Positions 44,592-53,176 of a DNA stretch of 53,213 nt are shown here, in pieces. This DNA is from Clostridia bacterium. GTDB lineage: Bacteria; Bacillota; Clostridia; Christensenellales; UBA1242. The stretch lies in contig JAFTYD010000041.1 in assembly GCA_017464845.1 (NCBI GenBank), positions 1 through 53,213 on the forward strand, given 5' to 3'. Made by a program: the position numbers and the translations under genes. Each line of letters begins with the position of its first letter. The first letter of the stretch is position 1. Under the pieces are notes generated by a model. The model saw nothing but the letters and a program-made list of their open reading frames with translations, had not been told where the DNA came from and did no database searches.

Positions 44592-44617
44592 AATCCACCT
44601 CCTTTTTTCTATGTTTA

Positions 44618-44646
44618 ATTTTAGCATATTCTAATACAAATATCAA
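44618..44646 (-). promoter_or_regulatory. Promoter of VirB6-like copy 1
   Basis: Minus strand TTGATA (44646-44641), 17-base spacer, TAAAAT (44623-44618), 26 bases before the ATG. Confidence 0.75.
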
Positions 44647-44832
44647 CACTTTTTTGAAAATATTTTTGTTAAATTAGGTATGCGTATGTTGATTTACTAA
44701 CCTTTTCCACTTATTTATATATATTTATATATACTTATCTAAGCAATTTTTATGTAAGTCCACCTTGTTTTATTATTTGAAATTAGTTGATTTTTATTAT
44801 TTTAACATCTATAATACCTAAAGGAGATAAAA

Positions 44833-45510
44833 ATGAAAGGTAAAATTATTACAATTGAAGGTACAGATTGCTCAGGAAAAGAGACACAATCAAAATTTTT
44901 GATTGAAAAATTAAAAAGTTTAGGATACAAGGTAACATCTTTTTCGTTTCCATTCTATTCTTCAGCTACAGGAAAAATAATTGCAGGTCCATATCTTGCT
45001 AAATTTGGTGAATGTTATTTTGAAGAAGGTGCTGTAAACGTAAATCCTTATGTAAGTTCTTTATATTATTCTGCTGATAGAAAGTATAATTTAGAAAAAA
45101 TTGAAAGTGCTTTAAATGAAAATGATTTTGTTGTGCTTGATAGATTTGTTTATTCAAATATGGCACATCAAGGTTCAAAGTTTCAAGATGAAAATGAACA
45201 AAATAAATTTTTTAAGTTTATTGAAGAATTGGAATTTGGTTTACTTAATATCCCAAAACCTGATTATACTTTGTTTTTACACATGCCAACAGAAAGTGCA
45301 AAAATATTAAAAGCTGGTAGAGAAGAAAAACCTGACCAACACGAACAAGATGAAAATTATTTAAAACATTCTGAAAATACATATTTAAAACTTAAAGATA
45401 TGTACAACTTTACATATATCTCTTGCGTTGATGGTGAAAGAATCAAAACACCAGTTGAAATTAGCGAAGAAGTTTTCGATAAAATTAATAATGATTTACT
45501 TTTAAAATAA
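44833..45510 (+). CDS. tmk: Thymidylate kinase family
   Basis: A 225-residue P-loop kinase, probably dTMP to dTDP. Visible: ITIEGTDCSGKETQSKFLIE (P-loop), the DR motif in FVVLDRFVYSNMAHQG, and AGREEKPDQHEQDENYLK as a lid region. The P-loop reads GTDCSGKETQ where most bacterial Tmk have GTDGSGK(T/S)TQ, so a Glu replaces the usual Ser/Thr next to the Lys; this family variant needs checking. Slightly longer than average (205-215). AAAGGAG precedes the ATG. Confidence 0.82.
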   Translation: MKGKIITIEGTDCSGKETQSKFLIEKLKSLGYKVTSFSFPFYSSATGKIIAGPYLAKFGECYFEEGAVNVNPYVSSLYYSADRKYNLEKIESALNENDFVVLDRFVYSNMAHQGSKFQDENEQNKFFKFIEELEFGLLNIPKPDYTLFLHMPTESAKILKAGREEKPDQHEQDENYLKHSENTYLKLKDMYNFTYISCVDGERIKTPVEISEEVFDKINNDLLLK

Positions 45511-45542
45511 GTTAAAATAGTTCTCTATTTTAACTTTTTTTT
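45511..45542 (+). terminator. Terminator of tmk
   Basis: GTTAAAATAG and CTATTTTAAC, TTCT loop, T8 tract. It ends just before the uvrC promoter element. Confidence 0.88.
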
Positions 45543-45550
45543 GTTATAAT
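45542..45550 (+). promoter_or_regulatory. Extended -10 promoter of uvrC, close to start codon
   Basis: TGTTATAAT is an extended -10. Its last base is only 6 bases before the uvrC ATG, so transcription should begin at or next to the start codon. No Shine-Dalgarno is present, which suggests a leaderless mRNA. Confidence 0.6.
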
Positions 45551-45556
45551 AAAATT

Positions 45557-47368
45557 ATGATAAATGAAAGAATAAAAGAAAAAATTAGCACCCTCCCAAC
45601 AAAGAGTGGTGTGTATATTATGAAAGATAAAGATGGAAATGTAATTTATGTTGGAAAAGCAAAAAATCTTAAAAATAGAGTAAGCCAATATTTTAGAGAT
45701 TCTGTAAAACCAAGTAAAGTTCAAGCTATGGTAAACTCTGTTGACATATTTGAATATTTTATTACAATATCTGAACTTGATGCCCTCGCTCTTGAAAATA
45801 ATTTAATTAAAAAATATCAACCTTTTTATAACATTTTACTAAAAGATGGAAAAACTTTTCCTTATATAAAAATTAATGTAAAAGAAGATTTTCCTAAAAT
45901 CGAAATAGTAAGAAAAATAAAAAATGATGGAGCAAAATATTTTGGTCCCTACATCTCTGGACTTGATGTTAGAGAAATTGTTAAGACAATTAATTCTGCA
46001 TTTAAAGTTCGAACTTGCAATATGAAAATAACTGAAAACACAATGGCAAAAAGAGAATGTTTAAATTATTCTTTAGGTCTTTGCTCTGCTCCCTGTACAC
46101 AAAAAATAAATAAAGAAGATTACAAAAATGAAATAAAAAAAATAATAAATTTTTTGAATGGAAATGATGAAGAAATTGAAGAAATTTTAACACAAAAAAT
46201 GTTAAAATCTGCAGAATCTGAAAACTTTGAAAATGCAATGCAACTTAGAGAAAGATTGAAAATAATTTCAAAACTAAAACAAAGAGTCGTTGCAAACCTT
46301 CCAAAAGATGTAAACAAAGATGTCTTTGCTTATGAAACAAATGGACTATCTGGAGTTGTAACTTCAATGATTGTAAGAAACGGAAAAATTTTAGGAATTT
46401 TAAATTATCCAGTCATTGATGCAGAACTTGAAGAAGGACAAACTTTATTTAATTTTTTAACACAATATTACTCAAAAATGTTAGTACCAAATGAAATAAT
46501 TTTAAGCCACGAAATTGATACAGAAATATTAAATGAATACCTAAATAAGAAGACACATTTTATAACAAATCCTCACGGCATTAATAATGAATTGCTATCA
46601 ATGGCAAAAGAAAATGCCCGTGAATATTTAGAAAAACATATTGAAAAAGATAAGATAAAATACAATAATACTTTTGGTGCATTAAATGTTTTGCAAGAAA
46701 AATTAAAACTAAAAAATTTTCCTCGCAGAATGGAATGTTACGATATATCTCACATAAGTGGAACAAACAAAGTTGCATCAATGGTTGTCTTTATAAATGG
46801 TGAACCAGCAAAAAAACATTACAGAAAATTTAAGATAAAAACTGTTAAAGGTTCAAATGATTTTGCATGCTTAAAAGAAGCATTAACAAGACGTCTTAAG
46901 CGTTACAAAAATCAAGAAGGTGAAAGCTTTAAAGAACGCCCTGATTTACTTATAATAGATGGTGGAAAAGGACAGCTTTCTTCTTGTATGGAAGTACTTG
47001 AGGAACTTGATTTACAAGAACTAGAAATAATATCTCTTGCAAAAAGAATTGAAGAAGTTTTCTTTCCAAATAGTTCAATTCCAACTCTTTTAAAACCTGG
47101 AAGTGCAGAACTTAAACTTATACAAAGAATAAGAGATGAAGCTCATAGATTTGGAATAACTTATCATAGAACATTGAGAACTAAAGCCCAGACTAAATCA
47201 GAACTTGAAAATATAAAAGGTCTTGGAAAAATAAAAATTCAAGAATTACTAAAAATTTTTGGCACCTCAGAAAATGTTAAAGATGCAAGCTTAGATGAAC
47301 TTGAAACTGTAAAAGGTATTAATCACAATCTTGCAATTGAAATAAAAAAATATTTTAATAAAAAATAG
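45557..47368 (+). CDS. uvrC: UvrABC excinuclease subunit C
   Basis: Makes both incisions around damaged DNA in nucleotide excision repair. Residues 1-95 are the GIY-YIG nuclease (GVYIMKDKDGNVIYVGKAKN; NLIKKYQPFYNILLKD), followed by the UVR helix pair (NFENAMQLRERLKII), the RNase H-like domain (ECYDISHISGTNKVASMVVF; LLIIDGGKGQL) and two C-terminal helix-hairpin-helix repeats (IKGLGKIKIQELLKIFG). The 603-residue length is normal. It lacks a ribosome binding site; see its promoter. uvrA and uvrB are not in the window. Confidence 0.97.
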   Translation: MINERIKEKISTLPTKSGVYIMKDKDGNVIYVGKAKNLKNRVSQYFRDSVKPSKVQAMVNSVDIFEYFITISELDALALENNLIKKYQPFYNILLKDGKTFPYIKINVKEDFPKIEIVRKIKNDGAKYFGPYISGLDVREIVKTINSAFKVRTCNMKITENTMAKRECLNYSLGLCSAPCTQKINKEDYKNEIKKIINFLNGNDEEIEEILTQKMLKSAESENFENAMQLRERLKIISKLKQRVVANLPKDVNKDVFAYETNGLSGVVTSMIVRNGKILGILNYPVIDAELEEGQTLFNFLTQYYSKMLVPNEIILSHEIDTEILNEYLNKKTHFITNPHGINNELLSMAKENAREYLEKHIEKDKIKYNNTFGALNVLQEKLKLKNFPRRMECYDISHISGTNKVASMVVFINGEPAKKHYRKFKIKTVKGSNDFACLKEALTRRLKRYKNQEGESFKERPDLLIIDGGKGQLSSCMEVLEELDLQELEIISLAKRIEEVFFPNSSIPTLLKPGSAELKLIQRIRDEAHRFGITYHRTLRTKAQTKSELENIKGLGKIKIQELLKIFGTSENVKDASLDELETVKGINHNLAIEIKKYFNKK

Positions 47369-47386
47369 ATTCAAAATTTTAATAAA

Positions 47387-47427
47387 AAAGAATAAATAGT
47401 ATAATATTTTTGCTATTTATTTTTTAT
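47387..47427 (+). terminator. Terminator of uvrC
   Basis: AATAAATAG and CTATTTATT pair around a 13-base loop, followed by a T tract. Confidence 0.7.
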
Positions 47428-47507
47428 TTTATATAATTTTAAAATTTTATATTTAATACTTTACTTTTAAAATTATTTGTGTTATACTTTGAAAGCAAAT
47501 TAAAAAT

Positions 47508-47584
47508 GCACCCATAGCTCAGCTGGATAGAGCGTTGCGCTACGGACGCAAAGGTCTGGGGTTCGAATCCCTATGGGTGTACCA
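47508..47584 (+). tRNA. tRNA-Arg(ACG)
   Basis: A 77-base cloverleaf with encoded CCA. Acceptor GCACCCA/TGGGTGT (one G-U), D arm GCTC...GAGC, anticodon stem TTGCG/CGCAA with loop CTACGGA (anticodon ACG, expected to be A-to-I edited by TadA) and T arm TGGGGTTCGAATCCCTA. It borders the accessory stretch, and tRNA 3' ends are common integration sites. Confidence 0.95.
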
Positions 47585-47713
47585 ATACAGGATTATACGA
47601 ACTTAATTGATTGCTTTTATTTCTTCAAAGGTGGTTTTGCTATCACTTTTAGACTAGAAGATAATGAAATGTATCAAAATAAAAGCAAATTAAAATCGTG
47701 TAATACAAAAACA

Positions 47714-47743
47714 AAAAGCAGTAATTAATTTTACTGCTTTTTT
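47714..47743. terminator. Hairpin with A and T tracts
   Basis: AAAAAGCAGTAA and TTACTGCTTTTTT form a 12-bp stem. It could end the tRNA transcript or a short RNA from the inverted-repeat segment. Confidence 0.65.
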
Positions 47744-47800
47744 CGTATCAATAGTATCCCATAATTACCCATTATAACACTTTGTTATTATTTATATCTT

Positions 47801-47877
47801 CAGAGCCTGCCCCCTTGTGTAAGTGGGACGGGAGGAGGATAGAATAAATAGAATGTTATATTGACGGGGTGGGTTTT
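47801..47877. repeat. GC-rich, REP/MITE-like patch
   Basis: A patch with GCCCCCTTGTGTAAGTGGGACGGGAGGAGG-like composition stands out sharply in this AT-rich genome. It includes two related words, GGGACGGGAGG and TTGACGGGGTGGG, and a small hairpin CCCCTT/AAGTGGG. It resembles dispersed intergenic repeats of gut Bacillota. There is no second copy in the window. Confidence 0.4.
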
Positions 47878-47937
47878 AAAATAACAATAATTATATCTCT
47901 ACCACTTTTATATATAAATAAGTCCTTATGGTCGTCG

Positions 47938-50900
47938 TTAGTAAACTTTAACAATTTTTCCAGTTATTGTTTTATTTCCTATACTATAAGAATATTCTTC
48001 GCCCTCAAATTTATCTAATAGAGCCTGTGCTAGAGGTGTATCCTCTGCGATAGTATTTTCTTTGATATTTGCTTTACAAATACGAATTCTATCATAATTT
48101 TGTTGATTAAATATTGCTGGATTTCCATTAGGTTTAGCAATATATTCATATTCTATTGCTAATATTCTAATTTTCCAAACACCATCAATATCTGGGTGTG
48201 TTATTTCAATATCTTTATTTATAAATACTTTTTTCTTTAACTTTGCTAAATGTTCTTTTTCTTGTTTGTACTTTTCTTTATTTTGTTCTTTATACTTTTT
48301 GGCGATTAACCCTTTTGCAAGCCACTCATTATATATACTTTCAGTTAGCCAACCACAAATAAAAGTATCTTCTTTTCTAGGTTTAAGTTCTTTAGAATAT
48401 TCTTTTGTTATATGTTCGTATTCATCAATAACATTGTGATTTTTTAAAATTTCTTTAATGTCTTTAATATATAATAAATATTTTTGTGATAACGCATAAT
48501 AAGTAAAACCATTTAAAAAGTCTTTAATAATGTTTTTATTTTCTTCGGTAATTGGTTTATTTACGACTTTTTGTTTTGATGTTTCCTTTATTGGTGTATA
48601 TTTTGATTTGTATATAGGTGTCGGTAAATCTTGGGTATATAAGAAATCTTTAGCATTTTGAATTCTATAATCGCAACCAGTTAATCTATAATTTGAGCAA
48701 CCATAAAAATCATACTCTTTAAAGAAAATCATTTCAGCACCACATTTTTGACAAGTTGGTTTGTTAGTTGCTATATACTGATTTTGTCCATTTATCAATT
48801 CGTTAACAAAAGAAGATAAATGCCCATTTAATGTAATAATTAAAACTTCGTTTTTTGTTCTTGTTAGAGCGACATAGAACAATCTTCGGTCTTCCGCATA
48901 AAGTTTAGTATCGGGTTGAGTTAAAACTTGTTTTAATTCTTCTTCATCGCCTTTTGTATCGGGTAGCCCTCGAACTCCCTCTCTCATATTCCACAATACT
49001 ACAGCATCTGCCTCAAGCCCTTTGCTTTTATGTATTGTCATACAAGTTAGTTTTAAACTTTTATATTCCAACACATTTGTATCATAATTTGCCTCATCTT
49101 TTTTAAACAAGTCTGGCATCGCATAAGGTAAAGCCTCAAATATCTCAATATCAAAATTATTTCTTCCAAGTATCAAAATATCTTTGTAGTTTTTGGTTAT
49201 AGCAATATCTAAAAACTTAATAAGTTTTTTAATTCTTGCATCGTCTTTTATCAGTATTAGTTTTGGAGATTTTTTTATATTCTTTTTATCTTGTTCAGAT
49301 AAATTAACGATAGTTTTAAATTCACTATATGCTAAATAATCAACAAGAATAGGTTTTGATATATGTTTGTTAGAGGTAAGTTGTTTCTTTATTTGTGCAT
49401 TGTTCTTTTGTATAAAATAACTACTTGCATTTATTAATTCTTGTGAGTTTCTATAAGTTGTTTCTATTTTTAGCAATTCGCTAAAATTGATATACTTTTC
49501 AAAATTTGTAAATAAATTTGTATCACTACCTGCAAATCTATAAATTGATTGCCAGTCATCGCCAACACATAATAATTTACAATCATAAATTCTAATTAGG
49601 TTGTTTAATAGTTCTACTTTGTTTTTAGATACATCTTGATATTCATCTACTATCACATATTTATATTTATTTTGCTGTGATTTGTATCGTGATAATTTAT
49701 GATTTGCTACATTAATAATATCTTCAAAATCTAGCATATTGTTTTCTTTTAAATGCTTTTGATATAGCAAATATATTTTTTCAACCATTTTAATAAAGTT
49801 TGTTCTATCTAAATTTAAAAATTTATCTATCTTATAATTGTTGTTTTTAAACAATTTGATAAATGTTTGAAAGTTTTTAATTTTGTTGTGAATAAAATCT
49901 AATTCTTTTAACTGCTCAATATTGTTTAAAATTTCTTGAATATCAACATTTATATTAATATTGTATTTCTTTAAATTTTCTAATAGTTTTTTAATAAGGT
50001 CTTCGCCATAACTAGAATGTGAGCAAATTAAACTTGTCTTATATTTTTTATGAGCCTTTATTTTATTTCGCATTTGTCTTTTATATTTTGCTCGTTCTTC
50101 TTTGTCTTGAAACCAATTAGAATTTGCAAAATGCTCAATATAAATATTAAATTCTGGCAAGTAAAAATCAGGTTTATATGTTTTTAGCCACTCGTGTTTT
50201 TTATCTATTTCTAAATCAGTTTGATAAAAACTCTCATACTCGTATTTGATACCCAATAAATAAAGTACATTTGCAATAGTTCTCTCGTATGTGCTTTTAA
50301 CTTTTTCTTTGTTAAATGTTGTTAATGTGTCGCCAATATCTATATGTTCTAAATCTTTTAAAAACTTTAGTTCACTGTTTCTATCTAATACTTCTTTGAT
50401 TTCTACATTGTGTTTTTCTTGCTCATTTTGTTCTTTTAAATACTTTACATACTCATCTGCAAATTCTTCTACAAACATATATTGTAATTCAAAATCATTA
50501 TTTACTAAATCTTTAAAAATTTCAGTAATAATTCTATTAGCGTAATTTTCATCAGCAATCTTTAACTTTTCATTAATTACACTTAATGCAAATTTATGAA
50601 ATGTTTGAGCTGTGATATTTGCATTGCTTATCTTTTTTAATCTTTCAGATAATTCATCACAAGCCTTATTTGTGAAAGATATTAAAAGAACTTCATTGGC
50701 ATTTATTCCTTTACTGAGTAAATATTTAACTTTTCCACAAATGGTTAATGTTTTGCCAGTGCCTGCACCTGCAACAACTAGAGTAGCATTTTGATTTCTT
50801 ACACAAACGGTCTTTTGTTGTTCATCAAGTGATTTATTATCTATGTTTGAAAATAGATTAAAATATCTATCTTTTTCTTCTTTTACAAATTTCTCATTAT

Positions 50901-51177
50901 ATTTATTGATTTCATTTTCTAAATTTTCATAAGTTGCAATAAATTCATCAATATTGTCATTATGAAAAATGTTAAACAATCTATAAGCAAAAGCATATCT
51001 TGTTTGTAAGTTATGCGTAGTTTTCATATCTATGAACTCATTCTTTTCTATTAAACTTCTAAAGTTGGTAAGGAAAAGATTTGCAGAATTAAACTTTATT
51101 TGATAACAAACGCCTGCAAAAAGTAGAAATATAGCAAAACAACCAACTATAACACTAAATATTATTAACTCTAACAT
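47938..51177 (-). CDS. SF1 helicase with nuclease-like insert, zinc ribbon and Gre-like C-terminus
   Basis: A 1079-residue protein. Order: an N-terminal membrane segment (about 3-25); Walker A VVAGAGTGKTLT (136-143); a helicase-IV-like inserted domain with YKPDFYLPEFNIYIEHF (about 333-349), which looks like a PD-(D/E)xK nuclease core; Walker B YVIVDEYQDVSKNK (about 510); motif VI RRLFYVALTRTKNEV (about 765); a topoisomerase-type zinc ribbon CQKCG...CSN...GCDYRI (about 807-835); and a C-terminal domain ending EDTPLAQALLDKFEGEEYSY (about 1042-1061), very like the FKBP-type half of GreA/GreB. CGA Arg codons are more frequent than in neighbours, suggesting transfer. Start ATG 51177 chosen: it follows a promoter -10 by 7 bases, without a Shine-Dalgarno. 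Role unknown; defence or transcription conflict is plausible. Confidence 0.8.
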   Translation of the reverse strand: MLELIIFSVIVGCFAIFLLFAGVCYQIKFNSANLFLTNFRSLIEKNEFIDMKTTHNLQTRYAFAYRLFNIFHNDNIDEFIATYENLENEINKYNEKFVKEEKDRYFNLFSNIDNKSLDEQQKTVCVRNQNATLVVAGAGTGKTLTICGKVKYLLSKGINANEVLLISFTNKACDELSERLKKISNANITAQTFHKFALSVINEKLKIADENYANRIITEIFKDLVNNDFELQYMFVEEFADEYVKYLKEQNEQEKHNVEIKEVLDRNSELKFLKDLEHIDIGDTLTTFNKEKVKSTYERTIANVLYLLGIKYEYESFYQTDLEIDKKHEWLKTYKPDFYLPEFNIYIEHFANSNWFQDKEERAKYKRQMRNKIKAHKKYKTSLICSHSSYGEDLIKKLLENLKKYNININVDIQEILNNIEQLKELDFIHNKIKNFQTFIKLFKNNNYKIDKFLNLDRTNFIKMVEKIYLLYQKHLKENNMLDFEDIINVANHKLSRYKSQQNKYKYVIVDEYQDVSKNKVELLNNLIRIYDCKLLCVGDDWQSIYRFAGSDTNLFTNFEKYINFSELLKIETTYRNSQELINASSYFIQKNNAQIKKQLTSNKHISKPILVDYLAYSEFKTIVNLSEQDKKNIKKSPKLILIKDDARIKKLIKFLDIAITKNYKDILILGRNNFDIEIFEALPYAMPDLFKKDEANYDTNVLEYKSLKLTCMTIHKSKGLEADAVVLWNMREGVRGLPDTKGDEEELKQVLTQPDTKLYAEDRRLFYVALTRTKNEVLIITLNGHLSSFVNELINGQNQYIATNKPTCQKCGAEMIFFKEYDFYGCSNYRLTGCDYRIQNAKDFLYTQDLPTPIYKSKYTPIKETSKQKVVNKPITEENKNIIKDFLNGFTYYALSQKYLLYIKDIKEILKNHNVIDEYEHITKEYSKELKPRKEDTFICGWLTESIYNEWLAKGLIAKKYKEQNKEKYKQEKEHLAKLKKKVFINKDIEITHPDIDGVWKIRILAIEYEYIAKPNGNPAIFNQQNYDRIRICKANIKENTIAEDTPLAQALLDKFEGEEYSYSIGNKTITGKIVKVY

Positions 51178-51184
51178 ATAGTGT

Positions 51185-51213
51185 ATTATAATACAAAAGG
51201 TCGTTTTTTGCAA
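51185..51213 (-). promoter_or_regulatory. Promoter of the SF1 helicase, leaderless-type
   Basis: Minus strand TTGCAA (51213-51208), 17-base spacer, TATAAT (51190-51185). Only 7 bases separate the -10 from the ATG at 51177, so the mRNA should begin at or next to the start codon. Confidence 0.7.
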
Positions 51214-51218
51214 TATTA

Positions 51219-51278
51219 TTGAATAGTATTAAATAATTTGTTGAATATTGTTAAATTTGGTATTGTGTCATAAACACA
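51219..51278. promoter_or_regulatory. Operator-like repeats in divergent control region
   Basis: Direct repeats TTGAATAGTATTAAAT (51219-51234) and TTGAATATTGTTAAAT (51241-51256) match at 14 of 16 positions and are 22 bases apart (two helical turns). A perfect-arm palindrome TGTGTCATAAACACA follows (51264-51278). They lie between the helicase -35 and the divergent HTH-type gene. Confidence 0.5.
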
Positions 51279-51330
51279 CTCATTTCATAATTGCTGATAA
51301 AATTTATAGTATGAAAGGAGTTGTATGTTT

Positions 51331-51807
51331 ATGGATTTAAAACAAATTGTTGAGCGTATTGGTATTGTAAGAACAAGAGCAAATCTTTCGGCTCGTGCAT
51401 TAAGTTTGGCTATAGGTAAAAATGCAACAGCTACAATAAAAAATTGTATATTTGATTTTAATATTGCAAGTAGATATTCTATTTGGGCAGGATATGTTGG
51501 TGGAGATGGTGGTACAAATATGGACTATGTTGAAACTTTCGTTATAAAAGGTTGTACATTTAAAAATACTACAAGAGGAATTAAAGTTGTTACTTCTGGT
51601 GCAAATATTACAATTGAAGATAATAACTTTATTGGTTTAACCGAAAAACCTGGAATTGTTCTTGATAGTAAGAATGTAGATATAAATACAGTTTTAATAA
51701 AAAATAATAAATTTAAAGACTGTGCAAAAGGAGATTTGAACTCATCAACAAATAGTAAATATGATGAGCCATATAATGAAGAATTTTTTGATGTAACTGT
51801 TAAATAA
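51331..51807 (+). CDS. Chimeric: HTH N-terminus joined to beta-helix fragment
   Basis: A 158-residue reading frame of two unlike parts. Residues 1-30 (LKQIVERIGIVRTRANLSAR then ALSLAIGKN) look like the start of an XRE-type helix-turn-helix, cut before the recognition helix. From about residue 31 it is a right-handed beta-helix with stacked ATIKNCIF, FVIKGCTFKNTT, ITIEDNNFIG and VLIKNNKFKDC rungs, as in pectate-lyase-like surface proteins. GAAAGGAG precedes it; ATG 51325 is an alternative start. The junction is near 51420. It could be a deletion relic, a phase-type fusion or an assembly join. No signal peptide. Confidence 0.65.
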   Translation: MDLKQIVERIGIVRTRANLSARALSLAIGKNATATIKNCIFDFNIASRYSIWAGYVGGDGGTNMDYVETFVIKGCTFKNTTRGIKVVTSGANITIEDNNFIGLTEKPGIVLDSKNVDINTVLIKNNKFKDCAKGDLNSSTNSKYDEPYNEEFFDVTVK

Positions 51808-51817
51808 TTCACATAAT

Positions 51818-51847
51818 AAATGCAAACTGAAAGGTTTGCATTTTTTT
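51818..51847 (+). terminator. Terminator of the chimeric gene
   Basis: ATGCAAAC and GTTTGCAT stem with a T tract. Confidence 0.85.
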
Positions 51848-51999
51848 ATTCTATATGATATATTTTTATTGTAAAAGAAAAATTTTATTTTCTATAAACA
51901 AAGAATCTAAAACAAAATTATGTTTTATAAAAACTTTAACTTTTTATTTAAAATTAGCAAAAAATATTTAGAATTTTAGATTTTTTTAAGGAGTTTTTT

Positions 52000-52602
52000 A
52001 TGGCAAATTTAATTATAGTTTGTGGGCCTCAAGCTGTTGGAAAAATGACAGTTGCAGAAAGTTTAAGAGATAAACTTAAATACAATTTAATGATAAATCA
52101 TGATAGCATCGAAGTATCAGATAGAATATTTGGTTTCGCTACTCCTGCACAAAAAGAATTTAATAAAAAATTTAGAGAAGAAGCTTTTCAAATTGCTGTT
52201 AAACATAATGTGGATTTGATATTTACTTATGTTTGTACATTTGAATTACAAGAAGAAAAAGATTACCTAAAAAATTTGGAACAACAATTTCTCTCTACTG
52301 GTGGAAACTTTTATTTTATTGAACTAAGTGCTGACCTTTCTGTTCGTCTTGAAAGAAATGTAACCCCTCATCGCATAGAAAGAAAACCATCAAAAAAAGA
52401 TATTGAATGGAGTAGCAAAACACTTGTGGAAGATACAAAAAAACATAGATTAAATTCAAACCCTGATGAAATTTGGTTTGACAATCATTTTAAAATTGAT
52501 AATTCAAACTTGTCCCCTGATGAAGTTGCTGATATTGTTATCAAAAAATTTAATTTAAAAGCAAATGAAAAAGAAGAAAAAGAATATAGATTTGGTGTTT
52601 AA
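52000..52602 (+). CDS. P-loop kinase/AAA-type ATP-binding protein
   Basis: A 200-residue soluble protein starting MANLIIVCGPQAVGKMTVAE with a Walker A loop GPQAVGKM. The plan is that of shikimate/gluconate-kinase-like folds, with a DLIFTYVC strand and an ADLSVRLERN helix in the lid position, then a charged C-terminus. The substrate cannot be inferred. Ribosome binding site AAGGAG, 8 bases before the ATG. A GNAT gene follows after 31 bases, so the two may be cotranscribed; such pairs are common in small-molecule or antibiotic modification, but this is inference. Confidence 0.75.
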   Translation: MANLIIVCGPQAVGKMTVAESLRDKLKYNLMINHDSIEVSDRIFGFATPAQKEFNKKFREEAFQIAVKHNVDLIFTYVCTFELQEEKDYLKNLEQQFLSTGGNFYFIELSADLSVRLERNVTPHRIERKPSKKDIEWSSKTLVEDTKKHRLNSNPDEIWFDNHFKIDNSNLSPDEVADIVIKKFNLKANEKEEKEYRFGV

Positions 52603-52633
52603 AAATTAAATATTAAAATTAAGGATAAAGCTG

Positions 52634-53176
52634 ATGAGTGAGTTAATGTTAAAGATTCCAACAATAAAAGATAAAAAAATTATTGAAGATTTTAAAGAAG
52701 AATTTATTGTAAATAATGAAATAGATAATATGTTTGGTTGTGGAAGTTTAAACAAATTTGATAACTTTGAAATGTGGTTAGAAAAAATTGAAAAATTTTC
52801 AAATGTAAAAACTTGTCCATCTGATAGAGTACCTGCAACTCAATTTATTTCAATTAGAATAAGTGATGGCAAAATGATTGGAATGGTAAACATCAGACAT
52901 AATTTAAATGAACAATTACTTTTGCATGGTGGACATATTGGAGATTGTGTTAGACCAAGTGAAAGAGGAAAAGGATATGGAACAATTCAGATTTCTTTAG
53001 CATTAAATGAATGTAAAAAATTGAATATAAATAAGATATTAATGACTTGCGATAAAGACAATATTGCAAGTGCAAAAACAATTCAAAAAAATGGTGGAAT
53101 TTTGCAAGATGAACATATTTCTGAAAATGGAATTCCTTTTCAAAGATACTGGATTGATTTAAACAATAACAACTAA
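52634..53176 (+). CDS. GNAT-family N-acetyltransferase
   Basis: A 180-residue acetyltransferase: MIGMVNIRHNLNE (strand 4), GDCVRPSERGKGYGTIQISL (acetyl-CoA pyrophosphate loop with RGKGYG) and KILMTCDKDNIASAKTIQKN (strand 5 and helix). The plan matches the small GNATs annotated as acting on amino acids, antibiotics or N-termini. The start ATGAGTGAG has a GGATAAAG-type weak ribosome binding site. It ends 37 bases before the window edge, where an A-rich stretch may begin a terminator. Confidence 0.85.
   Translation: MSELMLKIPTIKDKKIIEDFKEEFIVNNEIDNMFGCGSLNKFDNFEMWLEKIEKFSNVKTCPSDRVPATQFISIRISDGKMIGMVNIRHNLNEQLLLHGGHIGDCVRPSERGKGYGTIQISLALNECKKLNINKILMTCDKDNIASAKTIQKNGGILQDEHISENGIPFQRYWIDLNNNN

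Larger units (their letters stand above)
47585..47937. other. Gene-free stretch with repeat-like elements
   Basis: No credible reading frame. It holds a 12-bp perfect inverted repeat TTGCTTTTATTT/AAATAAAAGCAA (47611-47622 and 47677-47688), a terminator-like hairpin (47714-47743) and a GC-rich patch (47801-47877). I found no copy of the tRNA 3' end further right to define an attachment site. Confidence 0.6.

Noticed and set aside
51325-51807. Functional XRE regulator
   Set aside because: The recognition helix is missing, so DNA binding is unlikely.
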